Below are positions 7,804 through 17,444 of a DNA stretch of 64,000 nt, piece after piece. Numbering within the stretch: the stretch's first letter is position 1; each line of letters starts with the position of its first letter. The notes beneath the pieces are model-generated. The model was not told the origin of the DNA, made no database searches, and saw nothing but the letters and a program-made list of their open reading frames with translations. Made by a program: the position numbers and the translations under genes. This stretch comes from Brevundimonas diminuta 470-4 (lineage in GTDB: Bacteria; Pseudomonadota; Alphaproteobacteria; Caulobacterales; Caulobacteraceae), in contig KB291761.1 in the NCBI GenBank assembly GCA_000318405.1, positions 111,027 to 175,026 of the forward strand, given 5' to 3'.

Positions 7804-8918
7804 GCGACGGCGCCGCCCTGCCTCCCGCCGCCGAGACCGGCTCGCGCCTGCCTGAGCTGATCGCCCTGGCCCAGGAAGGCTCCAGCCTCAAACGACGCGC
7901 CCTGTTGCGCGAGCTGACCGACTGCTTCTTCGGCGCCGCCGAACGGACCGAGGCGGAAACCGTGCTCTACGGCGCCGTCCTGTTCGACCTCACCGACGCG
8001 ATGGAGACCGCCGTGCGCGCCGAACTGGCCGAGCGGTTCGCCGACGCGCCCGACGCCCCGCACCAGTTGATCCGCCGCCTGGCCAATGACGAAGCCGAGA
8101 CCGTCGCCGCCCCCGTCCTCAGCGCCTCGCCGGTGCTGACCGAAGCGGACCTGATCGGCGTGGTGCGCTCGCGCGGTCAGGGGCATATGCGCGCCGTCAG
8201 CCGCCGCGCCGCCGTGTCCGAGGCCGTGTCCGACGCCATTGTCGAGCGCGGCGACGACGAAACTCTGGGCGTGCTGCTGGGCAATGAAGGCGCCAGCCTG
8301 TCGCGCGCCGCCGCGGAAACCGCCGTTGAACGCGCCCGCGCCAACCCGGCCCTGCACGCGGTGACGGTCGAGCGTTCGACCCTCCCGCCCGACCTGCTGA
8401 ACGACCTGTATTTCGAAGTCGAGGCGCGTCTTCGCCAGCGCATCCTTGAACAGAACGCGCGGATGGACCCGGCCCTGCTGGAAAGCGCCCTGGCCGCCGG
8501 CCGTACGCGCGTCGCCGCCGAAGACGGCGCCCTGCCGCCCGACTACGCCGAGAGCCTGGCCTATGTCGAAGAACTGCGCGCCGCCCATCAGCTGACGCCC
8601 CAGGTGCTGGCCCGCTTCCTGCGCTCGGGCGGCCAGACCGCCTTCCTGATCGCCCTGTCGCAACTGGCCGACGTCGACTTCCACACCGCCCGCCAGATCA
8701 TCGAGCGGCGCGAGCTGGACGCCCTGGCGGTGATCTGCAAGGCGGCCGACCTGGATCGGGCCCTGTTCCTGACCTACGCCGTCGTTCTGCTGAACACCGA
8801 CGACAACGCGATGGGCAAGGCGCGGGCCTATGCGGGGATGTATCAGGAACTGACCCGTGAAGCCGCCATGCGGACGATCCGCTTCTGGCGCGCGCGCAAG
8901 GCGATGCAGGCGGCCTGA
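7800..8918 (+). CDS. DUF2336 domain-containing protein
   Basis: 372 residues, soluble and helix-rich. It has the DUF2336 organisation of repeated HEAT-like helical pairs: ALLRELTDCFFG, then LIRRLANDEAETVAAPVL, the LTEADLIGVVRSRGQGHMRAV block, and later LLGNEGASLS. Function is unknown; the helical repeats suggest a scaffold or protein-binding role (inference). It starts inside the stop codon of the secreted Pro-rich gene (ATGA). A strong bidirectional terminator follows at 8941-8970. A second, divergent DUF2336 paralogue lies at 9582-10796. Confidence 0.85.
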   Translation: MSDGAALPPAAETGSRLPELIALAQEGSSLKRRALLRELTDCFFGAAERTEAETVLYGAVLFDLTDAMETAVRAELAERFADAPDAPHQLIRRLANDEAETVAAPVLSASPVLTEADLIGVVRSRGQGHMRAVSRRAAVSEAVSDAIVERGDDETLGVLLGNEGASLSRAAAETAVERARANPALHAVTVERSTLPPDLLNDLYFEVEARLRQRILEQNARMDPALLESALAAGRTRVAAEDGALPPDYAESLAYVEELRAAHQLTPQVLARFLRSGGQTAFLIALSQLADVDFHTARQIIERRELDALAVICKAADLDRALFLTYAVVLLNTDDNAMGKARAYAGMYQELTREAAMRTIRFWRARKAMQAA

Positions 8919-8940
8919 CCTCCAGGCCCTGAACAGCAAA

Positions 8941-8970
8941 ACGCCCGCCTTTCGCTGGAAAGGCGGGCGT
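8941..8970. terminator. Bidirectional intrinsic terminator
   Basis: ACGCCCGCCTTTC pairs perfectly with GAAAGGCGGGCGT (13 bp, loop GCTG), followed by CTGTCTTT. It lies between the convergent DUF2336 gene and mucR. Confidence 0.85.
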
Positions 8971-8993
8971 CTGTCTTTAGCGTGGCGCCGCTT

Positions 8994-9416
8994 TTACTTG
9001 CGGGACGCGCGGGCGGGTTTGCGGCCGCCCTGGCCCAGGCCCATCTGCTTGGCCAGTTCCGAACGCGCCTTAGCGTAGTTCGGGGCGACCATGGGATAGT
9101 CTTTCGGCAGACCCCATTTGGCGCGGTATTCTTCCGGGCTCATATTGTATTTGGTGCGCAGGTGACGCTTCAGCGACTTGAACTTGCGACCGTCTTCCAG
9201 ACAGATCAGGAAGTCCGGCGTGATCGACTTGCGAACCGGCACTGCCGGTTCTTGCGGCTCGGGCTCGGCCTCGACCGGCGCTTCCGAAACGCCCGACAGG
9301 GCGGCGTGGATCTGCGCGATCAGGGTCGGCACGGTGTCGGCCGATACGGTGTTGTTGCTGACATAGGCCGACACGATGTCCGCCGTCATCTCAAGCAGTT
9401 CGGGTTTTTCTTCCAT
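8994..9416 (-). CDS. mucR: MucR/Ros family zinc-finger-type transcriptional regulator
   Basis: 140 residues. The C-terminal half has the MucR signature [19 protein letters not shown] followed by [21 protein letters not shown] and [12 protein letters not shown]. MucR proteins bind AT-rich promoters; in Caulobacter they act with SciP on cell-cycle genes. In the Ros zinc finger the ligands are C-x2-C-x9-H-x4-H; here they read C72, D75, H85 and Y90, so the second Cys is Asp (as in many MucR proteins) and the last His is Tyr. The middle (about 45-60) is a flexible Pro/Glu linker. AAGG lies about 9 nt before the ATG. Confidence 0.9.
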   Translation of the reverse strand: MEEKPELLEMTADIVSAYVSNNTVSADTVPTLIAQIHAALSGVSEAPVEAEPEPQEPAVPVRKSITPDFLICLEDGRKFKSLKRHLRTKYNMSPEEYRAKWGLPKDYPMVAPNYAKARSELAKQMGLGQGGRKPARASRK

Positions 9417-9581
9417 CTGGATCAGCCTTCTGTCGTCCCAAATTCAATCGACTGATCTGAAAGGATCCGCCGCCTGTCGGTTTCATACGGATGTTCGACT
9501 TCGAAAGCAATGCAGCCGTCTTCTATCGCCTGAAAAGCGAGTTCAACTGCCCTGATCAGTAATGAAGAACGCTGCTGGTTT

Positions 9582-10796
9582 TTATCGACCGAAGTTCTCT
9601 GCAAGGGCCAGCAGGGCTGCACGCTCCGGCGCCGAGTATTCGTCGATCAGCGCCTCCTCCCCCTCGCGGATCGCCCGTAGAAGCGTCGGCGTCAGCGCCG
9701 AGGACAGAGACCAGTTCCAGTAACGCAGCACGGTCTGGGCCCGGTCCACCGCCAGCATTTCATAAATGGTCTGCACCCGACGCCAGTCAGGATGCTCGGC
9801 GCCGTCCGGCGTAGTCTCGGGACGACGCATGGCCCGCCACAGGGCCGCCAGATCGCGCCGCGCCAGGCCTGTCGCCTTGCACAGTATGGCCAGGGGCTCG
9901 CCCCCCGCGTCGCCCATGATCTTGGCCGAAGTCAAAGGCTTGATCCCCGACAGATAGCCGATCTCCGCGACCAGTTCGCGCGTCAGCCCGCCTGCGCCCG
10001 CCGCCGCCACGGCCGCTTCCAGGTCCGCGTACGGGCTCCTAGCCACGGCTGCGCGATTGCGCTGGCGCCGCTCGATGAACTGCAGCGCCTTGCGCGCGAC
10101 CGGGTCGCTCCACCCCTCCTCCACCGCCAGGGCGAAGACGTCCTCGACGCTGCTCTGCATCACCTCGCGCGACACGGCGAAGCGTTGCAGGATGACCCGC
10201 CGCTCATCAGCCTCGCACCACCAGAACATGACATAGGCGCCCGAGGGCCGCAGTTCCGGGCGCCGCAGGATCAGGGCGCACAGGGCCGGCGCCTGGCGGC
10301 TCAGGGCGATCACGCTCTCGATCGCCGATTGCGGCAGGCGCGCCGTGTCATTGCGCAGGACGGCGGCGATCACCGCCTCCTCGGCCCAGTTGAACAGGGC
10401 CTCGGTCACGACCTCGGACAGACCGCGCCGCGCCGCCATCATCAGGCGATGCTCCAGCCCGGCGTCGCGCGCGCAGCCGATCAGGTCCGCGTCCGACAGG
10501 GCCGCGCATTCCTCCAGCAGGGGGCGCGCCACCTCAGGCTCGTCGCGCAGCAGCAGCCGCTTCAGCGCATCAGGCAGTTCGCCCAGCGGCGCCAGCCGCT
10601 CCGCCACCCGGCGGCGCTCATCCGTCGAGGCTGTCCGCAACACGTCGACCAGCAGATCGCCGACCACCGAACGCTCGAAGACGTTGATCCGGCTGGCGGG
10701 CAGGCTGACCACGTCGGCCAGACGACGCAGCAGGGCGCGACGCGCCCGCAACGGCCGCGCCTCGCCCTCTTCAGCCCTGCCCCTGGGTTCGCTCAT
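9582..10796 (-). CDS. DUF2336 domain-containing protein (second copy)
   Basis: 404 residues, helix-rich and soluble. It shares the DUF2336 layout with the 7800-8918 gene: ARRALLRRLADVVSL, VFERSVVGDLLVDVLR, LSDADLIGCARDAGLEHRLM, and a C-terminal block on CKATGLARRDLAALWRAM corresponding to CKAADLDRALFLTYAV in the other copy. Function is unknown. It starts 34 bp after cysK on the same strand, and mucR follows 165 bp downstream. The short frame 9422-9622 in that gap overlaps its 3' end and is not supported. The ATG sits in the palindrome GCTCATGAGC. Confidence 0.85.
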   Translation of the reverse strand: MSEPRGRAEEGEARPLRARRALLRRLADVVSLPASRINVFERSVVGDLLVDVLRTASTDERRRVAERLAPLGELPDALKRLLLRDEPEVARPLLEECAALSDADLIGCARDAGLEHRLMMAARRGLSEVVTEALFNWAEEAVIAAVLRNDTARLPQSAIESVIALSRQAPALCALILRRPELRPSGAYVMFWWCEADERRVILQRFAVSREVMQSSVEDVFALAVEEGWSDPVARKALQFIERRQRNRAAVARSPYADLEAAVAAAGAGGLTRELVAEIGYLSGIKPLTSAKIMGDAGGEPLAILCKATGLARRDLAALWRAMRRPETTPDGAEHPDWRRVQTIYEMLAVDRAQTVLRYWNWSLSSALTPTLLRAIREGEEALIDEYSAPERAALLALAENFGR

Positions 10797-10830
10797 GAGC
10801 GCAGACTAGCGCCGACGCGTTAACCGGCCG

Positions 10831-11823
<993 letters not shown>

Positions 11824-11949
11824 GGCGAGGTCTCCGTGCGTTCGGGGGCGGCCTAACAGATAAGGCTTATACGCGCGAGGCAAGGCCCGGCTCCGCAGCT
11901 TTTCTGTCGCGGTTTTTAGCCGCCCTGGCCGCGCCCTGACGCGACGGGC

Positions 11950-12630
11950 CTATTCGTCCGGAAAGCTCTTGTGATCCTGCCGGTGCTGGGCGGGCAGATA
12001 GGGACCGGCGGGCAGGCCCTGCCCCAGGGCATGGGGCGCCGTCAGATTGGCCTGCTGGGGCAGCGGCATATAGTTGGGCTTGGCCTTCTCCAGCGCCGAA
12101 ACGATGGCCTGGGCCAGCAGATCGGCCAGCGGATTGCCCGAGTTCGAGGCCTGCGGACTGTAGGTCATCTCCTGATGGTCCGACCAAAGCACCTGGCCGC
12201 TGCGACAGCTCTTCAGCGTGTACTCAAACGCTACATTGGTAGAGGTCGAGATCAGGATGTATTGCGACTCCCACTTCTGTATTTCGACGAACAGCACGGC
12301 GTCGCAGCCGAACAGCGGACCGAAGCGCGCAGCGTCGGCCTGATGCACCAGACCGGCGTCCGACAGGCCTTCGTCCTCCAGCACCCCCTTCACCATATGG
12401 GCGGGAAACACATAGTAGCCGCGCTCGGCGACCGGCCGGGAAATGGTCGAGACGAAATAGTCCGCCGCATCCACGTTGACGGTCGAGTTCAGCGCCGGAA
12501 CCACCATGACGCTGCGCGGATTCTCGGCGCGCAGGGCGGCGTAGCTCTTGGGCGCAGGCCCCGTTGCGCAGGCGCTCAGCAGGGCGGCGCAGGCCAGGGC
12601 GGCGACGGCGAGCGATCTGCGGATGATCAT
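11950..12630 (-). CDS. DUF799 (GNA1162-like) lipoprotein
   Basis: 226 residues with signal peptide and lipobox LLSACATG (Cys at about 21). The body matches the DUF799/GNA1162 fold: ENPRSVMVVPALNSTVNVDA, YFVSTISRPVAERGYYVFP, GCDAVLFVEIQKWESQY. GNA1162-like proteins resemble TolB and are predicted outer-membrane lipoproteins. The C-terminal ~45 residues are Pro/Gln-rich and variable. It is the last gene of a four-gene operon (CsgG-like, PEGA-like, DUF4810, this gene) in which every junction overlaps by 4 nt. Confidence 0.85.
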   Translation of the reverse strand: MIIRRSLAVAALACAALLSACATGPAPKSYAALRAENPRSVMVVPALNSTVNVDAADYFVSTISRPVAERGYYVFPAHMVKGVLEDEGLSDAGLVHQADAARFGPLFGCDAVLFVEIQKWESQYILISTSTNVAFEYTLKSCRSGQVLWSDHQEMTYSPQASNSGNPLADLLAQAIVSALEKAKPNYMPLPQQANLTAPHALGQGLPAGPYLPAQHRQDHKSFPDE

Positions 12631-12995
12631 TGCGCCTCTCCCCCGGTGACGGCGGCCTGACCGCCGAGGCCGACGATCACCCGATCCATGAAGACGGCGG
12701 ATTCAGGGAAACGCGCGCGCTCTTCCTGAAACAGCGTCAGGGCCTGCGCCGTCTCGCCTGCCTGCAGATGCAGATAGCCCAGCTCGGCCAGCAGCCCCGG
12801 CGCCACGGCGTCGCGCTTGCGCCCCGCCTCGATGGCGCGCTCCAGCGCGGTGCGATAGGCCTCGCGGTTCTCAGGGTTCTGGGCATAGGCGTAGAGCGCG
12901 GGCTCATAGGCGCCCCACTCGAACCGCGTGGCGGGCGCGCAGGCGGCGAGACCGCTCAGGGCCGTCACTGCGGCCATCATCATCAGACGTTTCAA
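12627..12995 (-). CDS. DUF4810 lipoprotein
   Basis: 122 residues. Signal peptide with lipobox LAACAP (Cys at about 19), then a short all-helical body (FEWGAYEPALYAYAQNPENR, LLAELGYLHLQAGETAQALTLF) with a TPR-like look, as in DUF4810. It is a predicted periplasm-facing membrane-anchored protein. The 4-nt overlaps on both sides place it in the CsgG-like operon; the gene set CsgG-like, DUF4810, DUF799 recurs in many Gram-negatives, although its function is not settled. Confidence 0.85.
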   Translation of the reverse strand: MKRLMMMAAVTALSGLAACAPATRFEWGAYEPALYAYAQNPENREAYRTALERAIEAGRKRDAVAPGLLAELGYLHLQAGETAQALTLFQEERARFPESAVFMDRVIVGLGGQAAVTGGEAQ

Positions 12996-13300
12996 GGCAG
13001 CACCACCACAACCTGCGTCCCGGCGGCGACGATCACCGTCTGGGCGTGAAGGACCCGGCCGCCCTGACTGACGACGACCTCATGGCGGCCCGGCGTCAGG
13101 GCCGCGCCCCCGCCCAGGGCGCCGACCGATCCCAGATCGCGCCCATCCACGATCAGGCGGGCGTCGGCCGGAGCATTGGTCAGCTTCAGCGTGCCTGCGG
13201 ATGCGCCCTGCACCGCCTCGCGCGTGGGATAGTTCTTGACGCACCCCCCGGCCGCCAGCGCGGCGCACAGGACGGTCAGCGCGACCGCGCTCGTCTTCAT
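12992..13300 (-). CDS. Small PEGA-like lipoprotein
   Basis: 102 residues. Lipobox AAGGCVKN (Cys at about 20) after a short signal peptide. The body resembles a single PEGA-type beta domain: GTLKLTNAPADARLIVDG, then LTPGRHEVVVSQGG. PEGA domains are surface-layer-like beta modules of unknown binding partner. It sits between the CsgG-like gene and the DUF4810 gene with 4-nt overlaps at both ends and is an extra member compared with the three-gene version of this cassette. Confidence 0.7.
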   Translation of the reverse strand: MKTSAVALTVLCAALAAGGCVKNYPTREAVQGASAGTLKLTNAPADARLIVDGRDLGSVGALGGGAALTPGRHEVVVSQGGRVLHAQTVIVAAGTQVVVVLP

Positions 13301-14241
13301 GGTCTGATCTCCGTGACCCGCAGGCCGGTTGGATCGGCGGGCAGCTCGCCCTCGATCACGCGGGCGGTCGCGCCCTCGGTTTCAGGGCTGTCGCCGAAGA
13401 AGCCGGTGATCTCGATCTGCGCCACGCGGCTGCCCGGCAGGGTGATCGGCAGGCCCGACTGGCCGCTGATCACCGTCTCGCCCGGCGTTTCGACGTGGAA
13501 GCGGTCGCCGGCGCGCAGACCCTGGCTGGGGCCGCCGCTGACATAGACGGTCGGGCCGGACACCCGCAGGATGTCGGTGAACCAGGCCCGCTGCTGCAAC
13601 TGATTGACGATATTGGTCATGGCGTCGGCGATGGCCGCCGCTATGGCCCGGTCGTTCAGGGTCGAGTCATAGCCCGCGCGGCTGCCGAAACCCGCCACCT
13701 CGCCGGTCTCCGTCGTCGCCTCCCCGGCGCCCGAGGCGGTGAAGAAGACGCGGCCCGTGCGCACGTCGACCAGGCGAATCTCGACCGTGGCGTTGACTGC
13801 CTGACGACGCTGGGAGTTGAGGAAGCCCTGCTTGCCCTCATTGCGGCGGCCCAGTTGGGTGATCGAGCCCAGCAGCAGGGCGTCGACCCCGCTCAGCGCC
13901 TGGCCGTCCGCCTCGGACAGCACCCGCTCGGCGTTCAGCGCCGTCAGATCGGACCGCTCGAAGACAAAGAAGTGGTCCGACGTCACCAGGGCGTTGACCA
14001 GCATGTCGCCCGCCTGGCTCGCCACCGGATCAGCCTGCCCCGGCGACAGCAGCAGGCGGCCATAAGGCGTGCTGTTGGTGAAGCGCCCGACCGCCACCCG
14101 ACGCTTCAGCCCCGTCCTCTCTGAACCCGGCCGCGCCGTCTCGGCCTGAACCGTGCCGGGCGCGGCGAACGCTGAGGCGGGACAGGCGGACGCACAGATA
14201 GCCAAAGCCGCAAAAGCTGCGAAAGCACGCTGGAAAATCAT
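13297..14241 (-). CDS. CsgG/HfaB-family protein
   Basis: 314 residues with a signal peptide (cleavage near AFA-AP, about residue 27). The CsgG fold is visible in RRVAVGRFTNSTPYG, DMLVNALVTSDHFFVFERSDL, GVDALLLGSITQLGR and VNATVEIRLVDVRTGRVFF. CsgG forms an outer-membrane secretion pore for curli; HfaB is the Caulobacter holdfast-attachment homologue. Here no curli or holdfast genes are near. The N-terminus shows no clear lipobox Cys at the cleavage site, unlike CsgG itself. It leads a four-gene operon of envelope lipoproteins. Confidence 0.8.
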   Translation of the reverse strand: MIFQRAFAAFAALAICASACPASAFAAPGTVQAETARPGSERTGLKRRVAVGRFTNSTPYGRLLLSPGQADPVASQAGDMLVNALVTSDHFFVFERSDLTALNAERVLSEADGQALSGVDALLLGSITQLGRRNEGKQGFLNSQRRQAVNATVEIRLVDVRTGRVFFTASGAGEATTETGEVAGFGSRAGYDSTLNDRAIAAAIADAMTNIVNQLQQRAWFTDILRVSGPTVYVSGGPSQGLRAGDRFHVETPGETVISGQSGLPITLPGSRVAQIEITGFFGDSPETEGATARVIEGELPADPTGLRVTEIRP

Positions 14242-14407
14242 CTGAAACCGCCCCCCGGCAAATCAATGTTATCCATGACATGACTGACGCGCTCGGCGCA
14301 ATCCCTTCGCCGAACCCGCGCCGTTTCAACAGAAACATCCGGCGCGGACGCCTTGTCGCCAGCCGCTACGTCAGGCAATCCAGATGCAGAACCAAGGGGA
14401 TGACCAG

Positions 14408-15850
14408 ATGACCGACACGCTTGAGCTTTCGCACTGGATCGGCGGCGAGAAGGTCGCGGGAACGCGCACGGGCGAGAGCCTGAACCCGTCCGACACGCGC
14501 GATGTCGTGGCCCGCACCCCCAAGGGCGGGGCCGCCGAGGTCGATCAGGCGGTCGCCGCCGCCCGCGCCGCCTTCGGCGCCTGGGCCGACGCCTCGCCCG
14601 AAGTGCGTTCGGACGTGCTGGACCGCGCCGGGACCCTGCTGATGGAGCGCCGCGAAATCATCGGCCGCCTGCTGTCGCGCGAAGAGGGCAAGACCCTGGC
14701 CGAGGGCGTCGGCGAGACGGCCCGCGCCGCCCGCATCCTGAAATTCTTCGCGGGCGAGGCCCTGCGCCTGCACGGCCAGAACCTGGCCTCGACCCGGCCC
14801 GGCGTGGAAATCCAGACCTATCGCCAGCCGGTCGGCGTGTTCGGCCTGATCACCCCGTGGAACTTCCCCATCGCCATCCCGGCCTGGAAGATCGCGCCCG
14901 CCATCGCCTTCGGCAACACCGTGGTCATCAAGCCCGCCGGCCCGACCCCGGCCACGGCCGAGGCCCTGATCGCCATCCTGCATGAGGCGGGCCTGCCCAA
15001 GGGCGTGGTCAACATGGTCATCGGCGACGGCGACGTCGGCCGCGCCATCGTCGCCCACCCGGACGTGGACGGCATCAGCTTCACCGGCTCGCAGAAGGTC
15101 GGCGCCGGGGTGGCCGAGGGGGCGATGAAGCGCCAGGCCCGCGTCCAGCTGGAAATGGGCGGCAAGAACCCGCTGATCGTGATGGACGACGCCGATCTGG
15201 ACCGGGCCGTGAACATCGCCCTGGACGGCAGTTTCTTCGCCACCGGCCAGCGCTGCACCGCCTCCAGCCGCCTGATCGTTCAGGACGGCATCCACGACCG
15301 CTTCGTCGCCGCCCTGGCCGAGAAGGTGAAGGCTCTGCGCGTCTGCGACGCCCTGGACCCGTCCACCCAGATGGGCCCGGCCGTGACCGAGGCCCAGCGC
15401 GACGTCTCCTACGACTACATCGACATCGCCGCGTCCGGCGGCGGCCGCGTCGTGGCGGGCGGCCAGCGCCTCAGCCTCGACAAGCCGGGCTGGTACGTCC
15501 AGCCGACCCTGATCGTCGACACCCTGGCCGACGCGCGCATCAACAACGAAGAAGTGTTCGGCCCCGTCGCCTCGACCATCCGCGTGGCCGATTTCGAGGA
15601 AGCCCTGGCCGTCGCCAACGGCGTCGAGTTCGGCCTGTCGGCGGGCATCGTCACCCAGTCGCTGAAGCATGCGCGCGAGTTCCAGCGCCGGGCGCGCGCT
15701 GGCATGACCATGGTCAATCTGGCCACCGCCGGGGTCGACTATCACGTCCCGTTCGGCGGCACGAAGAAGTCCAGCTACGGCCCTCGCGAACAGGGCTTCG
15801 CCGCCGCCGACTTCTACACCCAGATCAAGACCAGCTACTCGGCCTGCTAA
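14408..15850 (+). CDS. NAD(P)-dependent aldehyde dehydrogenase, semialdehyde type
   Basis: 480 residues from ATG 14408, chosen because AAGGGGA lies 7 nt upstream; ATG 14384 would add eight residues. It oxidises an aldehyde to the acid. Catalytic Cys is in FATGQRCTASSRL, the general-base Glu in LEMGGKNP, the cofactor-binding Asn in TPWNFPIAIPAWK, and the Rossmann motif in FTGSQKVGAG. The overall pattern is closest to alpha-ketoglutarate-semialdehyde dehydrogenases of pentose/glucarate breakdown (inference). No sugar-catabolism gene is adjacent. It is convergent with gloB. Confidence 0.85.
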   Translation: MTDTLELSHWIGGEKVAGTRTGESLNPSDTRDVVARTPKGGAAEVDQAVAAARAAFGAWADASPEVRSDVLDRAGTLLMERREIIGRLLSREEGKTLAEGVGETARAARILKFFAGEALRLHGQNLASTRPGVEIQTYRQPVGVFGLITPWNFPIAIPAWKIAPAIAFGNTVVIKPAGPTPATAEALIAILHEAGLPKGVVNMVIGDGDVGRAIVAHPDVDGISFTGSQKVGAGVAEGAMKRQARVQLEMGGKNPLIVMDDADLDRAVNIALDGSFFATGQRCTASSRLIVQDGIHDRFVAALAEKVKALRVCDALDPSTQMGPAVTEAQRDVSYDYIDIAASGGGRVVAGGQRLSLDKPGWYVQPTLIVDTLADARINNEEVFGPVASTIRVADFEEALAVANGVEFGLSAGIVTQSLKHAREFQRRARAGMTMVNLATAGVDYHVPFGGTKKSSYGPREQGFAAADFYTQIKTSYSAC

Positions 15851-15856
15851 GGGCGC

Positions 15857-16588
15857 CTAGCCCTTGAACGCGTCCTTGGCCGCGCGGCGCTGGGCGAAGT
15901 CTTCGGCGTCGCGGGCGCGCAGGAAGGGGTTGAAGCGGCGCTCGACCCCGACCGACGTCGGCACGGTCGCCTCGCCCCGTTCGCGCGCGGCGAAGATCGC
16001 CTCGGCGTGGGCGCGCAGGGCCGCATCGGCGTCCGCCAGCGACAGGGCGAAGCGGGCGTTCGACGCCGTATACTCATGGGCGCAATACAGGATCGTCGCC
16101 TCGGGCCAGGCGGCGATGCGGTTCAGGCTCTCCCACATCTGCTCAGGCGTCCCCTCGAACAGCCGCCCGCAGCCCAGGGCGAAGATGACGTCGCCGACGA
16201 AGGCCAGCCCGTCATCCGCCGCGTGATAGACCACATGGCCCAGCGTATGACCGGGCGACAGCACCACGTCGAAGGCCGTCTCGCCCAACCGCGCCGCCTC
16301 GCCATCGACCAGCACATGGTCCAGCGGCGCCGCGCGGCGCACCTCCTCCGGCCCGGCGATCTCGCAGCCGGTCTCGGCCTGCAGCCGTTCGTTACCGCCG
16401 GTGTGGTCGGGGTGCCAGTGGGTGTTCAGGATCAGGTCCAGCCGCCCCCAGCCCGACGCTTCCAGATCATCCAGGATCGCCTCGGCGTCCGGCGTGTCGA
16501 TGGCCGCAACCAGCCCCGTCGCCTCATCGCGGATCAGGAAGCCGTAGTTGTCGGACAGGCAGGGGAACTGGCGGACGGTCAGGGTCAT
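15857..16588 (-). CDS. gloB: Hydroxyacylglutathione hydrolase (glyoxalase II)
   Basis: 243 residues, metallo-beta-lactamase fold. The metal motif THWHPDHTGG (about residues 56-65) and further ligands in SPGHTLGHVVY, FVGDVIFALGCGRLFEG and YCAHEYT match glyoxalase II, which splits S-lactoylglutathione into lactate and glutathione. The C-terminal helical domain contains the substrate-binding region (ERRFNPFLRA). It is divergent from a methyltransferase gene, an arrangement common in alphaproteobacteria. Confidence 0.93.
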   Translation of the reverse strand: MTLTVRQFPCLSDNYGFLIRDEATGLVAAIDTPDAEAILDDLEASGWGRLDLILNTHWHPDHTGGNERLQAETGCEIAGPEEVRRAAPLDHVLVDGEAARLGETAFDVVLSPGHTLGHVVYHAADDGLAFVGDVIFALGCGRLFEGTPEQMWESLNRIAAWPEATILYCAHEYTASNARFALSLADADAALRAHAEAIFAARERGEATVPTSVGVERRFNPFLRARDAEDFAQRRAAKDAFKG

Positions 16589-16663
16589 GGGGAGGTCTCC
16601 GATCGAAACCCCAGCCTAGCAGAATGCCCCGACAAACTGCGCGAAATCCGCCATACTGCCCCC

Positions 16664-17434
16664 ATGCGCCGCAGCATCGACGAGCTCCGCACCTTCTACG
16701 GCGAACCGACCGGGGCGCTGGCGCGGCGCATGCTGGCGCGGCGTCTGGACGACGCCTGGGGCGAGGCGAACGGCTGCGACGTGCTGGGGCTGGGCTACGC
16801 CTCCCCCTGGCTGGACGCCTTCATCGGCGCCCGCCGCGTCATCGCCGCCATGCCGGGCGGTCAGGGCGCCGAGCAATGGACGACGGGCGGGCGCAACCGC
16901 ACCGCCCTGATCGACGAGCGCCGCCTGCCCTTCGCCGCGGGAACCTTCGACCGCATCCTGCTGGTCCACGCCCTGGAAGAGGCGGACGATCCCAAGGCCC
17001 TGCTGACCGAGGCGGTGCGCGCCCTGGCGCCGTCGGGCCGCGTCATCCTTGCGGCGGCGGCGCGCGGCGGCCTGTGGGCCCGCGCCGAGTCCACTCCCTT
17101 CGGCCATGGCCGCCCCTTCACGCGCGGCCAACTGGAACGGCTGGTGCGCGAAGTCGGGCTGGAGCCGGTCGCCTGGTCCCAGGCCCTGTACGTCCCGCCG
17201 TGGCGGCCCCTGCTGGGCCTCGCCGACGGGCTGGAGCAGGTGGGCCCGAAACTGTTTCCCGGCGCGGCGGGCCTGATCATGCTGGAGGCCACGCGTCAGG
17301 CCTACGCCCGCGTCCGCCCGCGCGGCCTGGCCCAGACCGTGCTGGCGGGTCGGCCCACCCTGACCCCCTCGCCCGCCGCCCGCGACCACGCGCCCGCGTC
17401 GCACCCTATGGGCGCCGCGCGCAAACAGCCTTAA
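16664..17434 (+). CDS. Class I SAM-dependent methyltransferase
   Basis: 256 residues from ATG 16664; the longer frame upstream runs through gloB on the other strand and is a shadow. The SAM fold is modified: DVLGLGYASPWLDAF replaces the usual GxGxG loop, then LPFAAGTFDRILLVHALEEADD is the standard post-I/II region, followed by LAPSGRVILAAAARGGLWAR. The substrate is unknown. It is divergent from gloB across 75 bp and 10 bp upstream of the SixA-type phosphatase gene, so it is probably the first gene of the methyltransferase-sixA-DUF952-pyrD run. Confidence 0.8.
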   Translation: MRRSIDELRTFYGEPTGALARRMLARRLDDAWGEANGCDVLGLGYASPWLDAFIGARRVIAAMPGGQGAEQWTTGGRNRTALIDERRLPFAAGTFDRILLVHALEEADDPKALLTEAVRALAPSGRVILAAAARGGLWARAESTPFGHGRPFTRGQLERLVREVGLEPVAWSQALYVPPWRPLLGLADGLEQVGPKLFPGAAGLIMLEATRQAYARVRPRGLAQTVLAGRPTLTPSPAARDHAPASHPMGAARKQP

Positions 17435-17444
17435 AGCCAGCCTC

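Noticed and set aside
9422-9622. 66-codon minus-strand frame between mucR and DUF2336
   Set aside because: GTG start inside the DUF2336 gene, no ribosome site, no family; the stretch more likely holds the mucR promoter.
16007-16663. Upstream extension of the methyltransferase frame
   Set aside because: Overlaps gloB on the other strand and reads as a shadow; ATG 16664 fits the family start.
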